Notes: generated by a model not told the origin, from the letters alone. A stretch of 64,000 nt of DNA from Endozoicomonas sp. NE40 (GCF_040549045.1 NZ_JBEWTB010000002.1:2973501-3037500), one strand, 5' to 3'. Positions 25,772 through 34,549 are shown, counted from the stretch's first letter. Numbers and translations: made by a program.

Positions 25772-26227
25772 ATGAAAAATGCAGTCAAATGGATTTTGTG
25801 CATTTATGTGGCATTTGTCTTTATTCAGTCGCTGTTCTTCAAATTTACTGATGCCTATGAAACGATCCATATCTTCAGCACCCTGGGGGCCTGGGCTGGT
25901 TTTGAGTGGTTTGCTGATTATGGCGCTTATGGGGTAGGTACTGTTGAGCTGATTGCAGCCATTATGCTGTTTTTTGCCTCCTCACGTCTCTATGGTGCGG
26001 CGATTGCCAGTGGTGTGATGATGGGAGCCGTATTTTTCCACCTGTTTACGCCGCTGGGCATTGCCATGCCGGAGTTTGACGAAATGGGTAATGTAACTGG
26101 CGATGATGGAGGTTTGCTTTTTTACAACGCCTGCGGTGTTCTGGTGGCATCATTAATTGTTACAGCCATGGAGTTTTTTGGTACTGACAATGCTGTTAAG
26201 CGAATACTGTTTCGCACATCTCAATGA
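25772..26227 (+). CDS. DoxX-like membrane protein
   Basis: 151 residues with four hydrophobic segments (WILCIYVAFVFIQSLFFKF, VGTVELIAAIMLFFAS, YGAAIASGVMMGAVFFHL, ACGVLVASLIVTAMEFF). The FFKFTDA segment after the first helix, the VELIAAIML segment and the FFHLFTPLGI segment fit the DoxX/DoxD-like superfamily. Function is unknown; the YHS protein next to it suggests a shared redox or metal role. AAAGGAGG sits 8 bases before the ATG. Confidence 0.75.
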   Translation: MKNAVKWILCIYVAFVFIQSLFFKFTDAYETIHIFSTLGAWAGFEWFADYGAYGVGTVELIAAIMLFFASSRLYGAAIASGVMMGAVFFHLFTPLGIAMPEFDEMGNVTGDDGGLLFYNACGVLVASLIVTAMEFFGTDNAVKRILFRTSQ

Positions 26228-26490
26228 TCATTGTCTGAAAATGGTCAAAAGATTTTCTAAAGATTGCCTAAAGCCGGGCAGGTTTTGTGTTTTGTTCGGC
26301 TTTAATGAGAGCTTCATCCCCCCTTAACCATCCTGTCATTTTCCCTGCCTACGCTTGTCCATGTAAACGAGCTTGTTCATTATAGGGACTAGGAGCCTGT
26401 CGGACTTAAGACTGTCCTACTGCGCTTAAGCCCGACAGGCTCCTGGCATTTCACAAGCCGGACTACAACCACACTAACAAGGAAATCCGG
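26228..26490. other. Intergenic region with a near-perfect palindrome
   Basis: No gene seen. A weak 7-bp stem (26270-26276 with 26297-26303) may end the DoxX-like transcript. A 20-bp palindrome follows at 26391-26444 (separate entry). The last 45 bases lead into olsF with AAGGAAAT before its ATG. Confidence 0.5.
26391..26444. repeat. 20-bp inverted repeat (palindromic element)
   Basis: Left arm 26391-26410 (AGGAGCCTGTCGGACTTAAG), 14-nt loop, right arm 26425-26444; 19 of 20 positions pair. No T-run follows and no target-site duplication is evident. It may be a REP-like or MITE-like dispersed element, or an mRNA end structure. Confidence 0.7.
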
Positions 26491-28287
26491 ATGGCTAGCA
26501 AACAATCTCCTTTTCGTCTTCCGCGCAAAACCAGGTCGGGCATTCCGGAATTGGCAGCAGAATGGCTACTGGGTTTAAAAACACTCGACAGCCTTTACAG
26601 GAGAAAGAGTGCCAGTGAGTACGATAGCCACCGTTTCCTGAAGTGGGTTCTAAGGATTTTTCAGGTTCAGCATGAGGTTGTTTCTGGCAGCCTGGAAAGG
26701 ATTCCTGCTGAAGGTCCGTCGGTTGTGGTGGCAAACCATCCTTACGGTGGCATTGAAGGCATTGCACTGGCAGAGTTACTGCTACAGAGACGCAGTGATG
26801 TGAAGGTACTGACCAACGAGATTCTCTGTCAGATTCCCGAGTTGCGAGAGTTGTTTATTGGTGTCGATGTCCTCAGCAAAAATGCCCGTCAAAAAAACAG
26901 GGCAGCCATTGCTGAGGCTCAACAATGGGTATCTGATGGGCATTTGTTGCTGATGTTTCCATCAGGGGAAGTGTCCAGCTTTAACAGGCATCTTAAACGG
27001 GTGACCGACCCGACCTGGCGCATTACTGCGGCAAAAATTGCCAGACAAACCCGGGCCAGAGTGACTCCGGTCTTTGTTGAAGGTCGCAATGGCTGGCTGT
27101 TTCAGGCACTGGGTATGATCCACTCAAGGCTGAGAACGGCCAGACTAATACGAGAGCTGATCAATAAAAAAGGCCAAACCATAGGTTTTCGGGTTGGCAA
27201 AACCCTTGAGCCTGGCAGTTATGAATCTCTGGATTCAGACAGCGCTGTCACCAATTATCTGCGGCTACACACTTATGCCATGTCGGCTCATAGCTCGGAC
27301 ACTAATGGTTCGGGTGGCATGAAGCTGAATAAACCTGAAAGGAAAAAAGAACGACAGGTTGAAGTTATAGCCAGCCCTGTTGATAAAGCCCTGCTACAGA
27401 AAAACATTGAACAGCTGCCCGAAGATACCCTGCTGCTGGAAAAGAACGAAATGGCGGTGTTCTGTGCCACCAGACAGCAGTTGCCCCATATTTTGCCCGA
27501 AATTGGCAGGCTGCGCGAAGTGACGTTCAGAGAAGTCGGTGAAGGGACTGGGCAGGAGGCAGATATTGATCGCTATGATGACCACTATCGGCATCTGTTT
27601 CTCTGGAACAGGGAGCAGCGGGAAGTGGTTGGAGCCTATCGTATCGGGCAGGTGGACCAGATTTTACGAACGCAGGGACTGCATGGTATTTACTCCCGCA
27701 GCCTGTTTCGTTATCACGCCGGCTTTCTGCATAAACTTGGGTGCAGCCTGGAAATGGGACGATCTTTTGTCCGGCCTGAATATCAGAAAAGCCTGACTGC
27801 ACTGATGCTGCTCTGGAAGGGAATTGGTGCTTATGTTGCGGCTAATCCCCGTTACAAGGTGCTGTTTGGGCCGGTGAGTATCAGCAGTCATTACAGCGAA
27901 GTCTCCCGGCAGTTGATGGCAGGGTGCCTGTCGGTAAATAACTCTGATGAAGTGTTGCAGTCACTGGTACAGCCAACCACTCCATTGAAATCACATAAAG
28001 GGCAGTTTTGGAGCATGGATCACCTTCAGGGACTGAGTGATGTGGACAAGTTATCAACACTGGTGCAGCAGATTGAAAAAGACAACAAAGGCATTCCTGT
28101 CCTGCTTAAACAATACCTGAAGCTGAGCGGTGAACTGGCAGCCTTTAACGTTGACCCTGACTTTAACAATGCGCTGGATGGTCTGATTATTGTCAACCTG
28201 ACCCGGGTTGATCACCGAACCCTGAGCAAATACCTGGGAACTGCCGGAGCAAAAAGTTTTCTGGATTTCCATCGCCCTGCCGCTTAG
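26491..28287 (+). CDS. olsF: Bifunctional ornithine-lipid synthase, OlsF type
   Basis: 598 residues, two acyltransferase modules. Residues ~60-250 are PlsC-like (OlsA-like): VVVANHPYGGIEG (His83; the usual NHxxxxD is varied as in other OlsA/OlsF proteins), MFPSGEVS, and TPVFVEGRNGWLFQ. Residues ~315-500 are a GNAT-fold OlsB-like N-acyltransferase: EIGRLREVTFREVGEGTG, YDDHYRHLFLWN, VVGAYRIG, and LEMGRSFVRPEYQKS. OlsF was described in Serratia as making ornithine lipids, a phosphorus-free membrane lipid, in one protein. No partner gene is needed or present. It is convergent with a DinB-fold gene, with a 4-base overlap. Confidence 0.85.
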   Translation: MASKQSPFRLPRKTRSGIPELAAEWLLGLKTLDSLYRRKSASEYDSHRFLKWVLRIFQVQHEVVSGSLERIPAEGPSVVVANHPYGGIEGIALAELLLQRRSDVKVLTNEILCQIPELRELFIGVDVLSKNARQKNRAAIAEAQQWVSDGHLLLMFPSGEVSSFNRHLKRVTDPTWRITAAKIARQTRARVTPVFVEGRNGWLFQALGMIHSRLRTARLIRELINKKGQTIGFRVGKTLEPGSYESLDSDSAVTNYLRLHTYAMSAHSSDTNGSGGMKLNKPERKKERQVEVIASPVDKALLQKNIEQLPEDTLLLEKNEMAVFCATRQQLPHILPEIGRLREVTFREVGEGTGQEADIDRYDDHYRHLFLWNREQREVVGAYRIGQVDQILRTQGLHGIYSRSLFRYHAGFLHKLGCSLEMGRSFVRPEYQKSLTALMLLWKGIGAYVAANPRYKVLFGPVSISSHYSEVSRQLMAGCLSVNNSDEVLQSLVQPTTPLKSHKGQFWSMDHLQGLSDVDKLSTLVQQIEKDNKGIPVLLKQYLKLSGELAAFNVDPDFNNALDGLIIVNLTRVDHRTLSKYLGTAGAKSFLDFHRPAA

Positions 28288-28796
28288 TCGGCCAGGGCTT
28301 TATCCTGCTGAAAAACCCTGGTGGCCAGCGCCAGTCCAAATGCATCAGGCATCTTAAAGCCGGTCGGCTCAAGCAGCAGAGAGATAATGGCTTTGTGATG
28401 GGCAGTATGATTGTGAAGGAATAGCAGCTCTCTGTGCATATTGCTGGTGGTGGAAAGAGTCTGGTTAGAACCGCCACAAGCCTGAAAATCCAGGGCTTCA
28501 TACTGATCGTCAAGCAGAGCCAGATGTCGGCAGATGATACCAATCTGTTCCAGAGCTTCATCGCAGGATGTTTCAAGGCTGGGGTTTCTAGGGCGGTCAT
28601 CATAATTGACGGTTCCCAGCTCCAGTCCATGAAGAAAGCCTTTATAAAACTCAATAATATGTCTGATCTGAGTACCAACCGGCCCGCAATAGTCTGACAG
28701 CCTGGCCATGAAATATTTGTCAGGGAGTTGCTTAAGCAGTTCAGAAAGCTCGGTCAGAGTTTCTATATTCAGTTGGCAAGCACGATGTACCGTCAT
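28284..28796 (-). CDS. DinB-fold protein
   Basis: 170 residues. All-helical pattern of the DinB/YfiT four-helix superfamily. Candidate metal histidines are in QIRHIIEFYKG (helix 2) and in the paired HNHTAHHKAII segment (helix 4), the spacing expected for the three-His site. Members act as metal-dependent thiol-S-transferases or have unknown roles. It is a single gene; its stop overlaps the olsF stop by 4 bases. Confidence 0.78.
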   Translation of the reverse strand: MTVHRACQLNIETLTELSELLKQLPDKYFMARLSDYCGPVGTQIRHIIEFYKGFLHGLELGTVNYDDRPRNPSLETSCDEALEQIGIICRHLALLDDQYEALDFQACGGSNQTLSTTSNMHRELLFLHNHTAHHKAIISLLLEPTGFKMPDAFGLALATRVFQQDKALAD

Positions 28797-29024
28797 TTTT
28801 GATTGGCTGATAGGTAGTTATTTAGTCAGTTTGCATAGAATAGTCGCAAATGTATAGATGGGCAGGCAAAGCTTACTGTTTATTACACATTGGCTGTAGC
28901 CCTGAATTCCCGTTAGAATGCTTCAATTTCATTATCCAAGAACAATATAAAATCTGGATTGCTCGCAGTAGTCAGGATTGAAGATGGCTGTGAGATGCAA
29001 TCCAGGCGACCAGAGGAAAAATTG

Positions 29025-29417
29025 ATGAGTAACATTCCTTCCGATTTGCGTTTTGTGAACTCTCATGAGTGGATTCGGCTTGAAGACGATGGTACCGCGA
29101 CCATCGGAATTACCGATCATGCCCAGGAATCACTCGGAGATGTGGTGTTTGTGGAGTTACCGGAAGTCGGCACGACTCTGGCCGCTGATGATGAGGCTGG
29201 TGTTGTTGAATCAGTCAAAGCCGCTTCTGAAATATACGCGCCATTGTCCGGCGAAGTGGTTGCTGTCAATGACGCACTGGAAGAAGCTCCGGAAACGGTT
29301 AACAGCAACCCTTATGATGATGGCTGGTTTTTCAGGATAAAACTGTCTGATCAGGGGGAACTGTCCGAATTGATGGATGCTGAAGCGTACGCTGAGTTTG
29401 TCGAATCTGAAGCCTGA
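29025..29417 (+). CDS. gcvH: Glycine cleavage system H protein
   Basis: 130 residues from ATG 29025 with GAGG 8 bases upstream; the upstream in-frame ATG would add 22 unusual residues. GcvH carries the lipoyl group that shuttles aminomethyl between GcvP, GcvT and Lpd. The lipoylation site is Lys65 in [39 protein letters not shown] and [12 protein letters not shown] are all standard. It stands alone: no gcvT or gcvP is near, so the other components must be elsewhere. No glycine riboswitch pattern is visible in the 228-base leader. Confidence 0.96.
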   Translation: MSNIPSDLRFVNSHEWIRLEDDGTATIGITDHAQESLGDVVFVELPEVGTTLAADDEAGVVESVKAASEIYAPLSGEVVAVNDALEEAPETVNSNPYDDGWFFRIKLSDQGELSELMDAEAYAEFVESEA

Positions 29418-29523
29418 TAAATATCTGTCTTCTCCGGTGCAAGGTACATATGTGCCGGAGAAGTACTCCCTGCTCGATTTCCCTTGTTTGATTAAAGCTT
29501 GTTAAGAAGGTTCCACTGTTTTC

Positions 29524-30282
29524 ATGATGAATGACGATCAGTTGTTGCGTTACAGCCGACAGATTATGTTGCCTCAGGTTGATATCGAAGGGCAGGAAAA
29601 ACTGCTGGATTCCCATGTGTTAATTGTGGGTATGGGTGGACTCGGTTGCCCTGCGGCTATTTATCTGGCAGCGGCAGGTGTCGGGCAACTGACCATTGTC
29701 GATCCGGATGTTGTTGATCAGACCAACCTGCAACGTCAGATTGCCTTTTCAACGGACGATATCGGGCAGTTCAAGGTTCATGCTGCTGCTGCGAGAATCA
29801 GTGCCATTAATCCCGGTATTCAGGTGAATACTGTTACGGCAAAGCTGAGTGAGGCAGGGTTGACGGAGATAATGGAAAAATCTGACGTAGTACTGGATGC
29901 TACCGACAATTTCGACAGCCGTTTTGCTATCAACCGTTGCAGCGTTCAAGCCGGTGTACCCCTGGTGTCTGGTGCCGCTATTCGCCTGAATGGACAGCTG
30001 ACAGTCTTTGACCGCTGGCAGGATAACGCCCCCTGTTATCGCTGCCTTTATTCTGAGCAGGTGGCTGAAGAACTGACCTGTTCAGAATCCGGTATCCTGG
30101 GTCCGGTTGTAGGAACCATTGGCACTCTGCAAGCTCTCGAAACCATTAAACTGATTACCGGTTTCGGTGAAAGTCTCAGCGGACGCTTAATGATGTTTGA
30201 TGCTCAAACCATGCAATGGCAGACCATGTCTCTGGAAGCTGACCCGGAATGTCCGGTGTGTTCTGGAGGAAAGGGGGATTAA
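29524..30282 (+). CDS. moeB: Molybdopterin-synthase adenylyltransferase (MoeB/ThiF/HesA family)
   Basis: 252 residues. E1-like enzyme that adenylates the C-terminus of MoaD (or ThiS) for sulfur transfer. Opening LLRYSRQIMLPQVDIEGQ, nucleotide loop VGMGGLGCPA, QTNLQRQ, DATDNFDSR, then the zinc-cysteine pairs CYRC and CPVC, and the CSESGILGPVVG crossover loop. MoeB and ThiF cannot be fully separated by eye; MoeB is favoured as this is a stand-alone gene away from thi genes. Two ATGs in tandem (29524, 29527) are both possible starts. Stop overlaps the convergent TfoX-C gene by 4 bases. Confidence 0.88.
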   Translation: MMNDDQLLRYSRQIMLPQVDIEGQEKLLDSHVLIVGMGGLGCPAAIYLAAAGVGQLTIVDPDVVDQTNLQRQIAFSTDDIGQFKVHAAAARISAINPGIQVNTVTAKLSEAGLTEIMEKSDVVLDATDNFDSRFAINRCSVQAGVPLVSGAAIRLNGQLTVFDRWQDNAPCYRCLYSEQVAEELTCSESGILGPVVGTIGTLQALETIKLITGFGESLSGRLMMFDAQTMQWQTMSLEADPECPVCSGGKGD

Positions 30283-30542
30283 CCGGAGGGGAATGCTTCT
30301 ACCTGTTTCAGCAGGCGCTGCTTGTAGTTTTCATCAAGATCGTTCCAGTGCTTGCCGATCAGGGCACCTTCCATAGCGTAGAGCAGGACTTTGGAAACCT
30401 TGAAGCCTCTGTCTCTGACTTTACAGTATGCCGCAACGGAACCCACTTCATGGAGTTGTTCAAGTGTTCGGATGCCCACAGCATTCAGCCACTGAACCGA
30501 AGTTTTACCTAAATTTTTTAATTCAATCAGGTCGGTAGCCAT
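30279..30542 (-). CDS. TfoX C-terminal-domain protein
   Basis: 87 residues from ATG 30542 with AGGGA 6 bases upstream; a TTG at 30560 is the alternative. It covers the whole TfoX_C domain and nothing else: LIELKNLGKTSVQWLNAVGI, LHEVGSVAAYCKV, and LLYAMEGALIGKHWNDL. TfoX (Sxy) controls natural competence in Haemophilus and Vibrio; stand-alone C-terminal domains are common but their role is unknown. Two perfect 12-bp tandem duplications lie in its upstream region. A comF gene is present 27 kb away, but a full competence system cannot be claimed. Confidence 0.85.
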   Translation of the reverse strand: MATDLIELKNLGKTSVQWLNAVGIRTLEQLHEVGSVAAYCKVRDRGFKVSKVLLYAMEGALIGKHWNDLDENYKQRLLKQVEAFPSG

Positions 30543-30566
30543 ATTGGTTCCCTGGGTCAAACTCTT

Positions 30567-30590
30567 TAAGTCCGATATTAAGTCCGATAT
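30567..30590. repeat. Perfect 12-bp tandem duplication
   Basis: TAAGTCCGATAT occurs twice without a gap. It ends about 25-48 bases upstream of the TfoX-C start and could be a duplicated regulator site or slippage product. Confidence 0.8.
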
Positions 30591-30641
30591 GAAAATTTTT
30601 TGATATTACTGAATGTCAGAAATGATTCTTCTCTAATACCC

Positions 30642-30665
30642 TGTAACTATAGATGTAACTATAGA
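30642..30665. repeat. Second perfect 12-bp tandem duplication
   Basis: TGTAACTATAGA occurs twice without a gap, 51 bases from the first tandem pair, with a different unit of the same length. On the minus strand each copy offers a TATAGT, resembling a -10 box. Confidence 0.8.
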
Positions 30666-30714
30666 CGAGTCTGCCTGACTGCCCAGAATTTGATTATTTT
30701 TCTGACAAAAGTCG

Positions 30715-31281
30715 CTATGAAATATAGCGGTAAATGCGCTGAAGCAGTGTTTCCTGCCAATTTTTTTCTTCTGTGAAGACTTTTATGCACGTTTGTAACT
30801 CATCTGAGGTCAGAGCTTCCTGCCATTGTTTTTGTTTGTGAATCAGGTCTTCACTGGCTTCCGAAGGGTCGTTGCCAAGGTGTTGGCGCGTCCTTATGCG
30901 GTCGATCATTATCTGTTGTCCAGCCTGACATTTAACGATCAGAAAAAGCGCTCCGGTGTCCCGGGCCAGTTGCTGCATCCGCAGCCGTTCATGATGTCTC
31001 AGGAAAGCAGCATCCACCAGAACAGACTGTTGTGCCGAGAGTTCCTCAAAAGCCAGTTCATACAGCTTCTGAAACGTTCGTATAGTTGCTTCCTTTGTGT
31101 AGATATCAAGATTGGCGAGAGAACTGTTTTCTGTGGGGCTGAGTCCAAACAGTTTTTTACGCTCAACGTCAGAGTGGTAAACCGGAATATTGAGGGTTGA
31201 GGCCAGAAAGTTTGCGACGGTTGTTTTTCCTGAACCTGACAAACCCTGAAGACAGATGAGGCATGTATTTCGTTTTTTCAA
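30715..31281 (-). CDS. P-loop kinase (AAA_33/zeta-toxin-like)
   Basis: 188 residues. Walker A GLSGSGKTTVANFLA, then a VYHSDVERKKL segment typical of small-molecule kinases in the gluconate/shikimate/zeta-like group, ILVDAAFLRHHER-type Walker B region (VLVDAAFL), and a lid with RIRTRQ. In Pseudomonas a similar domain is the C-terminal half of aminoglycoside-phosphotransferase fusion proteins; here it is free-standing. It probably phosphorylates a small metabolite. The start overlaps the stop of the upstream exported-protein gene (ATGA), so the two are translationally coupled. No antitoxin-like gene is present. Confidence 0.78.
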   Translation of the reverse strand: MKKRNTCLICLQGLSGSGKTTVANFLASTLNIPVYHSDVERKKLFGLSPTENSSLANLDIYTKEATIRTFQKLYELAFEELSAQQSVLVDAAFLRHHERLRMQQLARDTGALFLIVKCQAGQQIMIDRIRTRQHLGNDPSEASEDLIHKQKQWQEALTSDELQTCIKVFTEEKNWQETLLQRIYRYIS

Positions 31282-31946
31282 TTCCTGACTCTTTGTTTAC
31301 ATGCTCCGGTTTTAGTCAATACGTTATGTAGTAAGTAAGCAATAGTTTGGAAAGACATCTTGCCCTCGCCCATTTTTACCATTCCTTTTTCTCTCAGGTA
31401 ATGGAACTTAATATACAGGAGGTCAGTTTTAGCCTTCTTTTTCCGGTAGTGCCGGGAAATATCCACACCGGTACTGATCTGGTCACCAATTGCCCCTCCA
31501 AGGTCGGTAATAACAGAACCCGGTACAAAACCCAACCCGCTTTTGCTAAAACTACTAACCCCCTCCTGCAGAGGATAAAGCCCCTGATATTCCTTTTTCG
31601 GAGCATAAGGCTCAATCTTCATATAAATATTCGGCAACTCCTGAATAGTATTGTTTATGGCATTCTTTTTACTATTGAAGTAGCCAATCAGCGTCGCACA
31701 ATTACCAACAACAACCAGAGGGCGTAAGCCAGCCCCTTTCTTCGAGAACAGAAAGTCCCCATAGCTATTTGGTATTGCAACCCCGGGCCGACCATTGACC
31801 TGAAGAACACTGCCATATTTGCCTGATATCACAACCGACTTTGTCTGCCGGTACAGTTGGGTGACGGGAACCTGTTGCCTGGAAAATGAAACGGGAGAAA
31901 ACACTGTTAAAAATGATATTGCTAATATAGCAGACCAAAGATGCAT
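31278..31946 (-). CDS. Unknown exported protein
   Basis: 222 residues from ATG 31946, with AAGGAAAG just upstream and a signal peptide (MHLWSAILAISFLTVFSPVS). An earlier ATG at 32042 would put 32 residues before it. The mature part is basic with a glycine-rich middle (VPGSVITDLGGAIGDQISTG) and C-terminal segments rich in lysine. A short SYGDFLFSKKGAG stretch and two cysteines (GNCATL, GACKQ) are visible. I recognise no family. It is the first gene of a coupled pair with the P-loop kinase. Confidence 0.68.
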   Translation of the reverse strand: MHLWSAILAISFLTVFSPVSFSRQQVPVTQLYRQTKSVVISGKYGSVLQVNGRPGVAIPNSYGDFLFSKKGAGLRPLVVVGNCATLIGYFNSKKNAINNTIQELPNIYMKIEPYAPKKEYQGLYPLQEGVSSFSKSGLGFVPGSVITDLGGAIGDQISTGVDISRHYRKKKAKTDLLYIKFHYLREKGMVKMGEGKMSFQTIAYLLHNVLTKTGACKQRVRN

Positions 31947-32177
31947 CGTACTTTCCTTGGAGAGGAAACCTGCCGGCTGATTCTGATTAGAAACCGCCGC
32001 AGCATCTATCGACAGGCAGTATGATTGCTGGGCGATACTCACACAATAGATTAGCAGCCTCAGGGATTTTTTTTAAACATCGGGAGAAAGGCTGCTTCAG
32101 CTACTCGTCATTCCGCTTTAGAAGGTGAAATTGGCATCACTTCGGTTTTATCGGCTTTGTCTGTTCCGTCGATCACG

Positions 32178-32183
32178 TATAAT
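32178..32183 (+). promoter_or_regulatory. Perfect -10 box very close to the mrcB start
   Basis: TATAAT ends 8 bases before the mrcB ATG. The nearest -35-like hexamer, TTGTCT at 32157-32162, is only 15 bases upstream. If used, transcription would start within about 3 bases of the start codon and give a leaderless or nearly leaderless mRNA. Confidence 0.35.
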
Positions 32184-32191
32184 GCGGAACC

Positions 32192-34546
32192 ATGGTAGCA
32201 AGTAATAAAGAGACGCCACAGAAAAAGACCAAACGTTCTGGGCATAAGAAAAACCGTTCAACCAGCCAGCGTAAACCCTCTGATCGTTTTCGACGATGGG
32301 GCATGCTGCTGCTCAAACTGGGTATTTGCGGTTTTGCCGTATTTATGGCGTTTGTCGTATACCTTGATGCGGTGGTTGTTCAAAAATTTGAAGGAAAAAA
32401 GTGGGCAATTCCGGCTAAGGTTTACGCGCGCCCGGTTGAATTGTACGAGGGACGCCTTCTAAAACCGGACGAACTGCAGGCACAGTTGCGACGTCAGGGC
32501 TACCAGCCGGTCAATACAGTTCGTCGTCCGGGGACCTTTGCCCGGACGGGTGATGAGTTCATTATTTACAGCCGGGGGTTTCATTTCCCCGACGGTACAG
32601 AATCTTCCCGCTACGCCCATGTTCACTTTAACAGCAATAAGGTCGTCAGCCTGACCAACAGGCAACAGCAGCCGCTACCACTGCTGCGACTTGACCCACA
32701 ACCGGTTGGGGGAATTTACCCGGCCAGTTATGAAGATCGCCTTCTCATTCAGCTGGAGCAGGCTCCAAAATATCTTGTACCCGCCCTGATGGCGATTGAG
32801 GACAGGGACTTTTATGAACACTGGGGTATATCTCTGTCGTCTATTGCCCGGGCTCTGCTGGTCAATGTCCGGGCTGGAGGTGTTGTTCAGGGTGGCAGCA
32901 CACTGACGCAACAGCTGGTTAAGAACTTCTATCTGAGTAATGAACGTACCCTGACCCGAAAGGCTCAGGAAGCGATCATGTCTCTTCTGCTTGAGCTGCA
33001 TTACTCAAAAGATGAAATTCTGGAGACATATCTTAATGAAGTTTACCTGGGGCAGCAGGGGCGACGGGCAATACACGGCTTTGGTCTTGCCAGCCAATTT
33101 TATTTTGCCCAGCCGATTCAGGAGTTGAGCCTTGCCAGAACCGCTTTGCTGGTGGGTATCGTCAGGGGACCTTCGTTTTACGATCCAAGACGTTTTCCGG
33201 AGCGAGCCATGCAGCGCCGTAACCTGGTGCTGGATGTCATGGCAAGCGAAGGACTGGTTTCGAAGGCTGAGGCGGAACGCTCAAAGAAATTACCGCTGGG
33301 CATTGTCAGCCGTGAGCAGATGCGTACCAATGCCTTCCCCGCTTATCTTGATGTGGTGAAAGACCAGTTGCGGCAGGATTATGCCGAACGGGACCTGACT
33401 TCCGAAGGGTTGCGTATCTTCACCAACATGGACCCGATTATCCAGCGTCATGCCCAGAGCAGCCTGACCCGAACGGTTAATGCCATTAACAAGGAGAAGT
33501 TACAGGGAGCAATGGTCGTCACTTCGGCACAGACTGGCGATCTGCTGGCTGTCGTCGGTGATAAAAATCCCGGCTACGTTGGCTTTAACCGGGCTGTAGA
33601 CGCGCGTCGTCCAGTGGGTTCGATTCTGAAACCGGCTATTTATCTGACCGCTCTCGAACAACCTAATCGCTATACATTAACGACACCGGTAAAAGACCTT
33701 CCCATTAAGGTAAAAGATGGTCGGGGTGGTTTCTGGGAACCGGGTAATTATGATGGCGAGTCCCGTGGAGAAGTTCCATTGTATGAAGCTCTGGCAAGGT
33801 CTTTCAATCAGGCGGCTACACACACCGGGATGGAGGTAGGCGTACCGAATGTTTTAAAAACCATTCGTCGTCTTGGCGTTGAGCGGTCACTGCCCAATTA
33901 TCCCTCGGTGCTGCTTGGGGCTGCTTCCCTGACCCCTATGGATATTGCTGCCATGTATCAGACCTTTGCCAGCGGCGGTTTCCGGATGCCGTTAAGGGCG
34001 ATTGATGCGGTGGTTGATGCCAGTGGCAGACCGTTGCGACGGTACAGTCTTTCGGTTGAACGGGTGGTTGAACCGGCTCCTATGGAGCTGTTAAGACGAT
34101 CCATGGTGAGTGTGATGAGGGAAGGCACAGGGCGCAGGGCTTACTGGAGTATCAGTCAGGAGCTTGACCTGGCAGGTAAAAGTGGTACGACCAATGATTC
34201 CAGAGACAGCTGGTTTGCAGGTTTCTCGGGTAACCTGATGGCAGTTACCTGGCTGGGGAATGACGACAACAGCCCCACCGGACTCACGGGGAGCAATGGC
34301 GCCCTGCGGGTTTGGACTGACCTGATGCAGCGAACGCCCATCAGTGGTGTTCAGCCTCTGTCCAGTGATCGGCTTGAGTATGTCTGGGTGCAGCCACAAT
34401 CAAACCTGCGCAGTAGCCAGGATTGTGAGGGAGCCCAGTTGTTCCCTTATATTACCGGTTCAGCGCCTGTCGTAACGGACAGCTGTGGTGAATCCGCCCG
34501 GCAGGATGCTGGTTTCCTCGATACAATTAAATCCTGGTTCGACTAA
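32192..34546 (+). CDS. mrcB: Penicillin-binding protein 1b, bifunctional
   Basis: 784 residues. Short basic cytoplasmic tail, one membrane helix (~38-60), UB2H-like region (~80-165), glycosyltransferase GT51 domain (catalytic Glu203 in AIEDRDFYEHWG; GGSTLTQQLVKNFYL), and transpeptidase domain with Ser477 (SILK), SFN at 537 and KSGTT at 663. It polymerises and cross-links peptidoglycan in the periplasm. A TPR lipoprotein follows after 3 bases, the PBP1b-activator arrangement of Pseudomonas (LpoP). The ATG has only a weak GGA upstream. It heads a plus-strand string that continues with yqcC and ilvIH. Confidence 0.96.
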   Translation: MVASNKETPQKKTKRSGHKKNRSTSQRKPSDRFRRWGMLLLKLGICGFAVFMAFVVYLDAVVVQKFEGKKWAIPAKVYARPVELYEGRLLKPDELQAQLRRQGYQPVNTVRRPGTFARTGDEFIIYSRGFHFPDGTESSRYAHVHFNSNKVVSLTNRQQQPLPLLRLDPQPVGGIYPASYEDRLLIQLEQAPKYLVPALMAIEDRDFYEHWGISLSSIARALLVNVRAGGVVQGGSTLTQQLVKNFYLSNERTLTRKAQEAIMSLLLELHYSKDEILETYLNEVYLGQQGRRAIHGFGLASQFYFAQPIQELSLARTALLVGIVRGPSFYDPRRFPERAMQRRNLVLDVMASEGLVSKAEAERSKKLPLGIVSREQMRTNAFPAYLDVVKDQLRQDYAERDLTSEGLRIFTNMDPIIQRHAQSSLTRTVNAINKEKLQGAMVVTSAQTGDLLAVVGDKNPGYVGFNRAVDARRPVGSILKPAIYLTALEQPNRYTLTTPVKDLPIKVKDGRGGFWEPGNYDGESRGEVPLYEALARSFNQAATHTGMEVGVPNVLKTIRRLGVERSLPNYPSVLLGAASLTPMDIAAMYQTFASGGFRMPLRAIDAVVDASGRPLRRYSLSVERVVEPAPMELLRRSMVSVMREGTGRRAYWSISQELDLAGKSGTTNDSRDSWFAGFSGNLMAVTWLGNDDNSPTGLTGSNGALRVWTDLMQRTPISGVQPLSSDRLEYVWVQPQSNLRSSQDCEGAQLFPYITGSAPVVTDSCGESARQDAGFLDTIKSWFD

Positions 34547-34549
34547 CCC

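Noticed and set aside
28797..29024. Glycine riboswitch before gcvH
   Set aside because: No tandem aptamer pattern is visible in the leader, and gcvH stands without gcvT or gcvP.
30715..31281. Zeta-type toxin of a toxin-antitoxin system
   Set aside because: No small antitoxin gene is adjacent; the coupled partner has a signal peptide.
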